Source: Luscinia megarhynchos
Taxonomy: Eukaryota > Chordata > Aves > Passeriformes > Turdidae
Assembly (NCBI GenBank): GCA_034336665.1
Contig: CM067569.1
Coordinates: forward strand, 24,463,320 to 24,527,319
Direction: 5' to 3'
DNA length: 64,000 nucleotides
Every line of letters starts with the position of its first letter. Within the stretch, counting starts at the first letter, position 1. Made by a program: the position numbers and the translations under genes. Below are positions 37,401 to 49,100 of this stretch, piece after piece. The notes below the pieces were generated by a model that did no database searches, had not been told where the DNA came from, and saw only the letters and a program-made list of their open reading frames with translations.

Positions 37401-40400
37401 GGCACAACGGTAGGTTTGTTACCACAGAATGTTGATTAACACTGTCTATGGATATTTGGGCAAAAAAATATATATTTTGGGAAGAAGGTTTACATTATGA
37501 TAAAGAGGTGTAGTTGTAAGAACTAAGAAAATATCTGGACTCAAGATTTTGAAAGGTGTATTATGTTGAGGTGGGAAACTGTAAGGAGAGGATTTTTCTT
37601 TTTTAGCAGATTTCAGGAAGAAATTGTTTACTGTGAGGGTGATGAGGCTCTGGTACAGGTTGCCCAGAGAAGTTTTGGATGCCCCATCCCAGGAAGATTC
37701 AAGGCCAGGCTGCATGAGGCCGTGAGCAGCCTGGTCTAGTGAAAGGTGCCCATAGCAAAGGTGTTGGTTGGAATGAGATGATCTTTGAGGTCCTTTCAAA
37801 ACCAAACTATTCCATAATTCCAATTTAAATAGTGTTAAAGTAGTATTTATCAGATATGATCTTTATTAGATATATGTTAATCAAAGGTAGGTTCATGTTT
37901 GCAGATAGTTGGTAACAAAAGCTTTGCATGGCATTGTAATGAGCTTGACAGCAGTCAGAGTGGTGATTATTACCTCCTTCCTAAAATATGCCCAAAATAT
38001 GCTATTTCACAGTTGTCTTTTTACATGTTTTAAAAGGCTATTTTCATCATGTGTCCTTCATATAATGAAATGCCTAAGAGCAGTGCACAAAGCACTTCTC
38101 CTTTGAGACTTTCTGTCTGAGTAAGATTCTGTTTCATAAAGAGAATATAGTGAGGTAGATCACAAGGACTTTTAGATAGTTTCCAAGGTAATTAGAATGG
38201 CAGTTCTGGAAATCTCATTAGTAAATGTAGGAATGTTATGTCAGCAGCACCTCAACTACTCTGTACTAGTCAATCTGCATTTTTCATGCTGTGGTACTTC
38301 TGTAAAGGTTAGAAATTCTGAGTCTTAAAAGTGAAATGTGGAGAGCCAGTGCCCCACAACATTTTTCTCTCTAAGTTGGAAGGAGATTCATTCAATGGGT
38401 GGACTGTTTAATGGAGGAGTTGGTTGAATGGCCACATCTGAGGATAGTGGTCAACAGCTCAGTGTCCTGATGTGCAGTGGTGACAAGTAGTGTCCCTCAG
38501 GGTCTGTACTGGGACCAGCACTGTTTGATCAGCACTGACTGTCACAAAGGGGGCTTAAAAGAAATATGGGGATAAACCTAGCAGAGCCTGCTGTGATAGG
38601 ACAAGGAGGAATGGTTTTAAATTAAAAGGGTTGGTTTAGACTAGATATGAGGAAGAAGTTTTGTACAACAAGCGTGGTAAAAACACCAGGTTGATGAGAG
38701 AGGGTGTGGAAGTCCCATCCTTGGAAATATTCAGAGTCAGACTGGATGGGGCTCTTAGCAGCCTGATATATTGGAAGATATCCCTACTCACTTCAGGGGG
38801 ATGGGACTAGATGAAGTCATCTAGACCTTCCAATCCAAACTATTTTGTGAGTATGTAATTCTAAGTGGTCTTCACTGTTTAAGAAATACACATTCAAGAG
38901 TGTCTTTTGTCTCTGTGATGTTTCAGCCTGACTTCCGGATTGCTGCGACAGGAGTTGTGCTGGATTTAGATAAATCCATAACTATTGTAAAGAAATTAAA
39001 GCTAACTGGTTTTCCATTCAAAATTTTTAAGAACACTTGCTTCATTAAGGTAAGTTCATAGGTATGTATACTGTAAAACCAGATGTACTGGTGTTAGGAA
39101 GGAATGCAAGCTGGGATTGTCTTTCCTGAGGCAGAAGTTCTCAGTTATTGTAGAATGCTGTTCTGGATCTCAGGAGCTGCTTTTGGTTTTTTGAGCTCCC
39201 TTCCATGTGATCTCTAAATGTACTGATTAATAGCCATGAAATATGAATTATTGTTAACAAGACAAAAATTCTGGAACAGTCTCCTGGTTCACATTCAGTG
39301 TGATTTTTTTCCTTCCTACCCACTGCTTCCTTCCTAAAAACCATGATTAGCAGTGGCAGACACCTTTGGAGGATGTAAATCTGTGCCTGGTAAATATCAG
39401 TCTGATCCCACTAAATTTCAGCTCTGGAGCCAAAGGAGACTTCTAGCAGTGCTTAAGAGTTCTCAGTTACAGTTACAAAAGTGTTTGGGGTGGGAAGTGT
39501 TGCAGGAATGAATGTTCACTGACCTTAGTGCTGTGCTTAGCTGGACTTTCAGGCTCAGGGAGAGCTTAAGTTATTCTGCATCTGAGGCAGTAAGCAGCTA
39601 AGCAGTGATCCCAGCAATGAAGCACTCAAATATTAGCACTAGGCATAGACAGATTTTTTTTCTTGTGATATATGAAAGAAGCACAAACCTTCAAGAATAT
39701 TGTATTAGAATCTCAGAACTAGCAACTTAAGACAGCCTGCTTGTTTTTAAAATACCCTATTTCCAGCAAATTGACTTTAAAGGAGAACTGTAAAGCTTTG
39801 AAATTTTAAATGTATGTATTAAATGCTTGCCTGTGATATATGACTAAGTAGATTGCTTTCAGCAGCTCACCTAAAGTCAGCTCAGTGGGTTTTTGGTATG
39901 ATCAGCACTCGTAGTCTAAAGACAATGCTATGCTCCTCCTGTTTCTTTACAAGACATGCTTGTGGGAATTCTGTTTTTGTGGTCACAGGGAGAGACTTGG
40001 CCTCTTGAATGATGGTGGGTAATTGACATTTTCAGGGAATGTTTAACTCCCAGTTGGAGGTGGCTAAATTTGAAGGTGCGGCGATCCGCAGTGTGAGCGG
40101 TATCCGAGGGCAGATCAAAAAGGCGCTCCGAGCTCCCGCGGGGGCTTTCAGAGCAACTTTTGAAGACAAGTTGCTGATGAGTGGTAAGTTGCACGTTGCA
40201 TGTAAGTTATCACACAACTTTCATCCTTCTTCACAGATTGCAAAGCCGTGCCTCAGGATTCTGGGGTCTGTTAATTGAGTGAATTCATACAGTAAGAAAT
40301 ACCTTGTCAGATGCAGAGTGAAATTAAAAAGAAGTGTATTTTATGTTGGACTTCTTTCACTTACACTCAAAAGTCATATAGTATGCAGATGAAAAGGTTT

Positions 40401-42836
40401 AAATTGAGGACATGTATTTTCAAGTGTTTTAATCTTTTACACAGCATGGTTTTAATGTTTTACACAGCCTTTCTCCTTGAACATGATGAATTGAATTTAA
40501 TGGTAGTAGTGCTAGAAGGACACTTTTCTGAGAAATCCAAGGACTGGCATTATAACTCCAGTCAAGTTTTTTCTGTAGCCTTTTAGGGGAAATTATGCAG
40601 GGGATAGTTATCTCCTGTGTTTGCTGAGTTTTCCTGTGATGTTGAGAATATGAGTTACTTGGGTTTATATGACCTATTTTCCTAAACACACCAAAATCAT
40701 GGATAGTGCAAAATAAAATCAAGTTAGTTCTTTTATAAAAATAGGCAAAAGAAAAGAAAGTTGGTTTTGTCAGTAATTATACAGGCAGATCTACATATAT
40801 GAATTTTGTTGCTTTTTCTTGAATATGAATGATAAACAGGATGCTATTCAGCTGCCTGCTCTTCAGGAATGTCTCTTCATGCCATTGTGGGGTTTTGCAT
40901 TGCTTTTACCACAAGCTGAAGGCATTTGGTCTATATACCAAACACAATGCTAGCATGTGGTGTAGTATCTGTTCTGTTCAGGCAATCTTTGCTCAGAGTG
41001 TGGATGTGATGAACTCTTGTTTTAGAGCCAAATAACATTCCTTTTTCTTTCAGATATTGTTTTCGTGAGGACCTGGTATCCTGTTTCTATCCCCATGTTT
41101 TATAACCCCGTGACATCCTTGCTGAAACCAGCAGGTGAGAAAGATACTTGGAGTGGGATGAAGACAACAGGCCAGCTGAGGTATGAGAGAGGCATCAAAC
41201 TGAAACAAAACAAGGATTCTCTCTATAAGGTATATTTCTGTTTTGTTTTGTTTTTAAAACCAGTCAAATTTGTAGTGTGTCTCAGACCTGTGCAAACTGA
41301 GAGCAGTATAGTACATGTTCTTACATTTGCATGTGTGACTTCAAATTTCTATCCACAAGGCACAGTCCTGGCATGTGATGGAAATAAAACAGTTGAGAGC
41401 AGGTTGTTGTGGGTCAGTTAAAGTTTATAAAGTAATTTGCATGGTAGAAGTCTTCTCTGGGAGCTTACTGGGACTTCTGCTGTAGTAATTGGGGTGAGCT
41501 TACCATTTACAGTTCAGTCCAAGGATGTCAGAGAATGTTGTTTTCTCACTTTTGGTTTGTGTTTTTTGTGGTTTATTTGGTTTGGGCTTTTTTTGAGGGG
41601 TGTGTATTTCTTTTTTGTGGGGTGTTTTGTGGGGTTTATGATGATTTGTGGGGTTTTTTCCCTGCTGAAAGATAAAAAATTAACTAAAAGCTTTTTAAAA
41701 TCATGAGTCTTACATGTATGTTCTGTATTCATTCTTTTAGCCTATTGTGAGGGAGAAGAGGCATTTCAATAAGCTCCACATTCCTAAAGCACTGCAGAAG
41801 GCACTACCTTTTAAGAACAAGCCTAAGAATCTTGAGAAGAAAGGCAAGACTCCAAAAGACCAGTGGAGACCAGCTGTTATCAGGGAGCCTCATGAAAAGA
41901 AGGTAATTATCACTTACTCTGAGACAAGGACTCCTGAAGGGTAAAAGTGTTGTTTAAAGCTTTCCTAACTATTGTTTTGGCACTTGAATCTACTGCTAAT
42001 GCTAAAGATATATATGTTCCTAGTGAAAAATGATCACTTGCAATTTGTTTTGTTCCTGTTTGGCACATAGTATGTATATGGAACTGTCACTGAGTGGATG
42101 GTGTCTATTTTTCAGACTAGTAGGTCACCTGAAGCCTAAATACAACTTTTGTCCTTGTCACAGCACTTGCAAGGTATTTCACTTGGATTTAGTGCTCTCA
42201 TATTATGGTGACTTAAATTGGCAGCTGCAGTTTTTTATTTGACTTGTCATTGCCATGCATTATTAACACAGACAGGATTTGAATCAAATACTCTGCTTCC
42301 AAAATTGAGAATTAGAGTGCTTGCACAGGCAGAAGATCCAAACTGCAGTTTGAGTGTTCTATAGTAGCAATTAGGCGTAGCCTTTCAAAAGCTACCTAAC
42401 CAAAATCAGAGCTCAAAGCTCTGATTAACTTCACTAACAGGATAAATAATTAAACCATTTTAGAAATTAGGTAACAGGTGCAGAGATAATTAGGACTTGC
42501 CTTGAATCTCTGGTTCATTATGTGTCTCTGCTGAGGTTACACTTTCTTGCTCACCAAAACTGAGCTGCATGTATATTGACTGTCTATTTTCTGTTCTAGA
42601 TATCAGCTCTTCTCACTGCTTTGAGTACAGTGAATAATTACAAGATAAAGAAAGCCAAAGTAAAGCATCGGGAACAGCTTAAAGAGTATCTCAAAGTTAA
42701 GCAGAAGGAGGATGAACAGAAATTCAAGAGGCAAAAGGAGGCTAAGAAAAAAGTCTATCGCATACTGGGACAAAGGGAGAAAAAGAGGCAGAAGTCAAGC
42801 TTGAAAGGATCTAGTAAAGGAGAGAAGAGTATGTAA
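22673..42836 (+). CDS. BMS1: BMS1, GTPase-like 40S ribosome biogenesis factor (22 coding exons)
   Basis: BMS1 is a nucleolar factor of the U3 snoRNP/small-subunit processome; in yeast it binds Rcl1. Coding exons: 22673-22848, 23185-23375, 23746-23825, 24639-24827, 25277-25419, 26654-26775, 27512-27708, 28406-28542, 29030-29866, 30650-30751, 31705-31862, 32390-32471, 33337-33413, 34459-34644, 36046-36234, 36770-36950, 37351-37409, 38927-39049, 40036-40183, 41054-41229, 41741-41902, 42600-42836 (stop TAA). All introns are GT-AG. Residue-by-residue similarity to human BMS1 is evident in nearly every exon. The predicted product is about 1316 residues (human about 1282). Splice phases close throughout except exon 9, which has one nucleotide too many. 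ATG 22673 has A at -3 and G at +4 and gives the family's lysine-rich N-terminus. Confidence 0.97.
26654..28542 (+). CDS. BMS1: BMS1 coding exons 6-8: AARP2CN region
   Basis: These exons encode the conserved central block after the G domain, including [20 protein letters not shown] (end of exon 6), GVGDF.V.D.SFLPDPC and [12 protein letters not shown] (exon 7). Exon 8 encodes [12 protein letters not shown]. This corresponds to the AARP2CN domain of the family. Exon junction phases are 1, 0 and 2. Confidence 0.93.
29030..29866 (+). CDS. BMS1: BMS1 coding exon 9: long acidic linker, with an apparent 1-nt frameshift
   Basis: The exon begins with the conserved MPKEE.Q block and becomes a long Asp/Glu/Ser-rich linker, as in human BMS1, including [11 protein letters not shown]. 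Frame 1 is open to a TAG at 29469-29471. The downstream frame, which carries CTAEE and joins exon 10 correctly at GALKWKEDL, is open only after a TAG at 29437-29439. The frame must therefore change between about 29440 and 29468. The exon length of 837 nt is one more than phase closure needs. An extra A in the GGAAAG at 29457-29462 would explain it. Confidence 0.9.
29958..29985. repeat. AT-rich palindromic stretch in BMS1 intron 9
   Basis: A CATACATATATATATGTATTT-type stretch forms a short perfect AT palindrome (ACATATATATATGT). It is simple-sequence DNA in an intron. Confidence 0.6.
30243..30375 (+). mobile_element. Degraded CR1 LINE 3' fragment in BMS1 intron 9
   Basis: Matches the CR1 tail in order: 'catctccatctttggagatg', 'ttcaaaagccaccctgagca', 'gcctgccttaggtgctgctg', 'cttgagcagag' and a '...agaagtccctccctcagcc' end. 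It is old and diverged, with the canonical end damaged. Confidence 0.8.
30650..34644 (+). CDS. BMS1: BMS1 coding exons 10-14: linker and second acidic region
   Basis: Exon 10 carries GALKWKEDL and AEAFLRQQ. Exon 11 carries GGLFRV and DWDLEEV. Exon 12 carries [19 protein letters not shown], exon 13 carries [13 protein letters not shown], and exon 14 carries the Glu-rich run followed by [15 protein letters not shown]. All are close to human BMS1, and junction phases are consistent. Confidence 0.95.
36046..42836 (+). CDS. BMS1: BMS1 coding exons 15-22: C-terminal ribosome-biogenesis domain and basic tail
   Basis: Encodes the strongly conserved Bms1/Tsr1 C-terminal domain: [99 protein letters not shown] and [18 protein letters not shown] blocks. 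It ends in a lysine-rich tail and TAA at 42834-42836. Exon 16 (36770-36950) is unusually GC-rich at third positions (58 of 60 codons end in G or C), while the exons on either side are AT-rich. Confidence 0.95.
37603..37822 (+). mobile_element. CR1 LINE 3' fragment in BMS1 intron 17
   Basis: Recognisable blocks are 'gaggctctggtacaggttgc', 'ccagagaagttttggatgcc', 'caaggccaggctgcatgagg', 'gagcagcctggtctagtg' and a terminal 'gatgatctttgaggtccttt' region. It is 5'-truncated. Confidence 0.88.
38365..38872 (+). mobile_element. CR1 LINE fragment (ORF2 end plus 3' UTR, internally deleted) in BMS1 intron 17
   Basis: Begins in CR1 ORF2 ('gattcattcaatgggtggac', 'gtggtcaacagctcagtgtc', 'gtccctcagggtctgtactg'), then skips to the 3' UTR ('agactagatatgaggaagaa' to 'gactagatgaagtcatctag'), so an internal segment is missing. 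It ends before 38880, about 55 bp upstream of BMS1 exon 18. Confidence 0.88.
41555..41665. repeat. T/G-only low-complexity tract in BMS1 intron 20
   Basis: A run made almost entirely of T and G (ttttggtttg, tttgtggggt and similar) precedes exon 21. It is probably simple sequence. It opens frames on both strands, and the ORFs there are artefacts. Confidence 0.7.
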
Positions 42837-43125
42837 AATTTCATCAGATTTCAGGCCAAATGAGGAAATAGGGTAGCTATGCAATTTTCTCTTGAAGAAA
42901 CAAAAAGGCCTTGGACTACACCAGATGTGCTTTCAAGAGAAGAAAGAAATGCAAATATGACCTTAGACTCTTGAATACATTTGGTAATGTATATAAATAA
43001 GATGTAGAAGTATGAATTGTGGTTTTTATACAGGAGTATTCTGGAGGACTTTGTATTTCAGTATATTTCTATGCATACTGCATATTCTATCTAGCCAATA
43101 AAGTATTTTAATGTCAATTACAGAA
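42837..43125 (+). other. BMS1: BMS1 3' untranslated region with AATAAA polyA signal
   Basis: After the TAA stop a non-coding AT-rich stretch leads to AATAAA at 43097-43102, placing the cleavage site near 43115-43125. The 3' UTR is short, about 280 nt. Confidence 0.8.
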
Positions 43126-46100
43126 TATTGTTTCTTTTGTTTTGTCTCAGTGGACTTTGGTGGAAGAAAAGTCCCCTGAATGTCTCCAAATATGTTCATT
43201 GCTTTGAGCTATTACCTAAATTTTGCTCTTGGCAAATCTTCTATGAGAGGGTGTGAAGATCATCTGTTACTGGGTAGAAGTTTTGGAAATTCTTTATCTT
43301 TGACCAGAGTAGCTCACTATGCTTAGATCATTTGCCCCTGCATGAAAGCATCTCAGTTTTTTCCAATTGTCACTAGGTTATTGAGCAGATCTTCAAAATA
43401 ATGTTGCATCCAGATCTTGTGTTATTCGGCCAGTTTTGGCACCTTGAGGCTGTCAGTAGATCCCTCACTGACTGCAGCTTTCTGGGCAAACAGTACTAAA
43501 CCTTTCCCAAAGGTGTGCAGCTACTTTGTGATTTTCTCTGGGGTAAGCACTGACAGGGTAACTTGCTTCCTTTGGGAAAATCTTCCTGTGTCCAGCCATC
43601 TTGGTTTCATGGTACATTGTTAGGCTTAAGATGAATGGAGAGAAGAGGTGGTAGATAGTTTCAGTCCTGTTAAATTAACTGACAGCTGAAGTCTTTCTCT
43701 GCATGACAGAAGGCTTTGAGCGATCGTTTTGTTGGAGGAGCAGCAGAATTTATTTTTTATGCCATATATGGCATCAAGTGGTTACTATGATATACCTATT
43801 TTTAATACTTCATCCTCAAACAGCCAGTGGAGTAGATAATATCAGTAATTTCTTGGGCTCCTTCCTGAATAAGTTTACTCTTTGTCATCAAGCTGAAATT
43901 CATTATTATTACACTGTAGTAATATTTGCTATCTCAGATGTGAGATCCCTTGTGGGATCAGGCTGCTTCACACAAAAGCCTTTGGTTGAATGGGTCTGTA
44001 GATTTTTTTTTTAAACATTTAGTATTTTGGGATTTTCTTAATTAATCTCATAATGTTCTGTTTACTGATATTGAAATTCTAATGCATCCATCTTTGTCTA
44101 TATGATACTAGGCTAATGCCTGACTCAAATTAATTTGTCAGTAATTTTTTTTTTCCCTTGTGAGATTCAGATGAGGTCACGTGAATATGAAAACGTGATT
44201 TATGTTTGAATAATTGAAGAGTCTCTGCTGAATAGACAACTGCTGCCTTCAGAGACTTACAAGGAAATTGTTGGCATTTTGCCCCACAGAGCAGTACAGG
44301 ATGGTTTGCCATGATTTTGTTTCTGCAGGGTTCTTTCTGCTTCTGAGCAGCTGTGCTAGGCTAGGTCTAACCTAAGCCATCAAGGAAGCCTTTCCTGTTA
44401 ATTCTGTTTTCATGCTGTTGTGAGCAAACTTCCATCTTAGGTGCTGCTGTTTGCATCTTTCACGGGTTCACACGTGACAAGCAGTTGGTTTTTTGTGTGC
44501 CTGGGAAGTCACCACTGCAACATTTGACTTTAGGTTTTCACATTTGCTATTTGCATGTAATTAAAGATAACTTAGATCTGGTTTATCCATAACAGCTCTA
44601 CCAGGGATAAAAATGGTGGACTTCACTCTTTTCATTGTGGAGAGAAGCACTTGGGAGGATGGTACAAGATACTTGTTTTGGATTATAGTTTTTGTTTTCT
44701 TTAGGTAGCCTTCTTCAGTGGGGAGAGAAAATGTTGTAAATTTAACAGACTTTTTTGAAATGAAGACAAGTTTAATAAGCAGTGGTAGTGGATGGGAGCT
44801 GTGTGTGCTGTGAGCCCTGCTGAGACAAAGGTGGTGGCACAGGGAGCTGGGTCAGGCTTTGCCAGCTGCTCCTGCTCCCTGGGTTTACAGCTCTGCAGGG
44901 AAGGCTCCAGTGCCAGGGAGCCCTGCACCATGAGGAGGCTGGAATTTCTGTCAGCCTGAAAATAGCTAAAAAACCCCTGCATGGCTGGGAGAGATGTTAA
45001 TGTTGCTTTGGGGAGAACTGCCACACGCCAGCTAACAAAGGTACTTGGGTTTTTTCCCCAAGCACGAAATAATCTTGGTTTTAGTAGTAACATCAATCTC
45101 TCACAGGGCTTTTGGCCTGGTTTTAGCATGGAATGTTTCAGCTGTGCCCCTGCCCAGCCCCACATCCCTCAGCACAGCCTGCAAGTAAAACTGGCCTAGG
45201 AAAACAAACAATATTTACTGCTCCTCCCGAGCTGCTGAAGCCTGGGTTATCAGAGGGAATCGCTGGCAGCACTCCTGGGCTGGCAGGTGGTGGAATGAGG
45301 GCTGAGCTGTTCTTATCTTGGATAAGCCCAGCCAGCGCTGTGGGAGGTGCAAATAATTAGCAGTTGTGTTCGTGATTAAGCCTGAGGCAAATACAGAAAA
45401 CTGTAACAAAAGCAAAGTCGTTTGTACACTGATTTCCGTGCTAAAAAAAGTAATGTGCTGGTAGAAGGTGCCACACAGGTCATCCAGGCAGGGTAATACA
45501 AAATGAGCTGTATGCCAAAGTATTTCATATGGAAGTGTATACTGACTGATTGTCTGTGAGCAGGGGGATTTCAACAGCAGGTCACCCTGTGAGGCTGCTG
45601 GAATGTGTAACTTGGAAGAGAAACTGAAATTGCAAGGAAGCAGGCATTGGAATTAAAAATAGACAGAGGTGTGAGGGGTCTATTGGCAGCCAGGAGGGCA
45701 GTTGCTGTGCTGCTGATGTTACCCATGAAACTATTTGTGGAAGTGGTTAGCAAAGGCTAGTGCCAGGTGAATAAAACCTTTCCCAGGAAGCATAATGCTA
45801 GATGAAGATAATCTTCCATTTTGGACTATCACCTTACCAGGCCTCATTCCTCCTAGCTCTATGTGTTTCAGTCTGATTTCAGGCTGGAGCAGAGGTGATC
45901 TCTGCCCTGTCCTAGAGGCTGGGTTGTGGGTATCTGGCATAGTCACAGGTACCCACCCCAGCAGTTTGCAATGTGTCTGTCAGGCATCCCCCTCCCTGCT
46001 CAGTGTGTCTCAGGTGTTCACCCTCCACACTGTCAGGTCACCTTGCTCTTCAGCTGTGGCAGAAAACCCCTCTGACTGACTTAAGAAGTGATATAAAATG

Positions 46101-49100
46101 CATATGAAAGTAACAGTGTGGCTATTGGTAGAGGTAGAAATCATATCAAGGCTAACCAGCCTGGAGAGAATTATTTTATACTGCTTGCTATTTTTAAATG
46201 GCATTACATCTTTGTAATGGTTTGCAAATAAAAACTCTATTCACATGGTATTTCAAACTAAGTTAGTGTGGCATTGTGGCATAGCTATTGGATCCAATTG
46301 ATATGATTAAAATAAATATGTTAGACTGTCAAAATACTTCTGCTCTGTGTGTAATGCTCAACACTGCTTGCATATACAGACCTAAGACCAGACTCCATCC
46401 CTCAAACCAGGCTGTGTCTGTGCTGGGTGATGCAGAGGTCCTGTTTATTCCACTGAACTGTGGCCCCACAGCTCTAAGTGAAATCATTGACATCTGCACA
46501 TGTGTGCATTGCTGCTTCATATCAGAACTCTAATTTATTCCTGGCCATCAAAAGAGTCTCAGGGTGTTTAGCATTGGCACAAACTAATGCAATTACACAT
46601 ATCAGACACTGGTTTCTCTGCAACCAATTCTAAACATCGTCCTTGCAGTAACTTTAAAGGTCACTGTTGATGGGGTCTCACACTCACAAACACCAAGCTT
46701 AATTTGTTGTCTATTTTAATGTATTGTCCTGAAGTTATTGGGTTTTGAGAACATGGAATCTATTAAGAAGCTTAATAGAGCAGCTCATTCCAATTATAAG
46801 AAATGTATTGGTGGAGAAAATGGAAATGCAACAAAGATCAATGTATTAAGTAGTTGCCTGAATGGAGGAAATAGAGGAAATAGATGAAAATTGACTCTCT
46901 TTAGTACAAAAAAGAGATGTGCTTCTATACATCACCAAGAATGTTGGGTGGCTTATATTGTAGACAATGATAAAGCATTTCTATGCTGACTGTATAAAAT
47001 CAGATGAAGACCTATCCACAACTTTTTCCTTCATTATTTTCTTTTCCCCAAGACGTTGCTGGGTATAGCTGAATTTTTTTTATCTTCACTTTTTTTTTTT
47101 TTTTTTAAGTTTTCCTTCTGGGTTTTATTTCCCTCTTTTGGAGGTTCTTAAATCCCTGTGCTGGAAGATTGTTGTGTTGAAAAGTTATTTGGCACCAGGA
47201 TAAAATTGCAGTGAACCCGAGATGGGTCATCTGTGACGATGCAGTCTGGAGCAACTGGCTCTTTGGCTTTGAATTTCTGTTGCTAAATGCCAGGTTTCCT
47301 GAGTGAAAAAGCAAGGTTTCAGACTATGGCCTAAGGATGTGGGCATTTGGATAGTGATCCTAAGTGAATGTTGCCAATTTCCTTTATCAGAGGTGTCTAA
47401 AGAAAGAAAACAGGGGAGGTACTTTTGACTTGGATCAATTCTCTGCTCCAGTTTGCCATGTAAAACAGTTTGGTGTGTCATCTGCTTTGGCAAAACTCAT
47501 GGGGAGGCAGAGAAGGGGAAAAGTCTTGAGCCAGTTTTTGCTTTTCCTACCTTTTCTGCTGTAGCCCCTCTTGCACTGGCAGTCACAATTGAAACATGTT
47601 TGAAACATGCTTGAAAAATGCTATTGTAATTATTTTTCATTTACTCTTAAGGGCAGGTTTCATAGGAGCTATGAAACAAACCTGTGATCCATGGAAATTC
47701 AATATTAAAAGCCAGTTGAATTTTTACAGCATCATCCATTTACTAATTTCACCTTTTGTGGTATAAACAGGTTGCCATTTAAGCCTCATTTTAAGTTATC
47801 TGTGGATAATACCTGTGAAGGAGTTCTCAAGGATTTTTTTAAGTAGTAGAAGACTGTAACCTAAATGTAAGAAAAACTAGGTAAAGACTGGCTTACTAAA
47901 AAGTTCACTCAAACACAAATTGTATATTGCAGTAGGTTTTATTTTGAATTGCCTGAACAAATATTTGTCTTGTTTTCCCATGAGAGGAGCAGCCAGTAGG
48001 ACCTGGAGACAAAAGTCCCACCACTATTTGTGGTGGTTCCTTCTGTAGGAATGGGGAAAGGAGTAAAACCACTGTGGTGGAGATGCAGCAGGCTGGGAAG
48101 GGGGTGTATTGTAGCTGGGACTCAACTGCAATGTGCTCATACTTTCCCTCTGGGATTTACACCAAACCTGGCATTTCAGTGCCTCAGTAAGAGTGAGAGT
48201 TTTGGACCACAAACAGGGGTTAAATGATGCAAGCAAAGACAGGTTAAAATAACATCAGCTGTAGCTGAAAGTCACTTCAGTCTCATGAGGCCTCCTAAGA
48301 ATGTCCCAGGTCTCTTTCTCAGTCTTTGGCTTAGGATCATAAGTTCCTTGGTTTGGTTCTGCTTTTCTGTGTTTGTTGGTTTTTCTGAGTATAATGTATC
48401 TGATGCTAAAGAAAAACACCACTACACTATAGGAATTCTCTCTTGTGCTCAGATTTTCAGCATGTGTTTGTAATGTTTTATGCCCTTTCAAAAATTATCA
48501 GGAGAGGTTGCAAATCTTACAAGACTGCATCCTGTTAAAGATTCAGAGGTTTTTGGATCATGTGATAGTTTCTAGGGCACATTGTTCATTACTTGTAACA
48601 ACAGGGGGAACAAGATGGATTATTGAGGGTCTTGATAGGTGATTCTGGGATCTGACTGGTCAGAGCTTGAAAAAAAAGATAGAGATCTTTATTCCAGAAA
48701 ATAATAAACTCCTAACTTTTTGATGGGATTGCTCGTGTGATTTAAATGAGAAGCTCTTTTTTGGAAGAGGTTTAATTTCCAGCATACTGACAGGTGTGCA
48801 GTTTTAAATTATTTTATCCAATTTTCCCTGTTTATTCTTCTGTTTCCAAGATTCGTTGCTTAAGCAATTTTTAAAAATCTGGTTGTCAATAAGTTGCTTA
48901 TCCCAGTGCTATATAAAGCAATTTAATTCACTTGGATTAACAAAAAGTCTTCTTGCAAAGTTCATTACAAAAGGCTCTTCAGGAAACAAACAGACCATGA
49001 GTTCAGTCCTCCTCCCCCCACGATGCTCCATCTGTCTGGACTGGATCTATTCTAGACACATATTAACCTTTGCTCACATCCAGGAAGGAACAGACTTTCA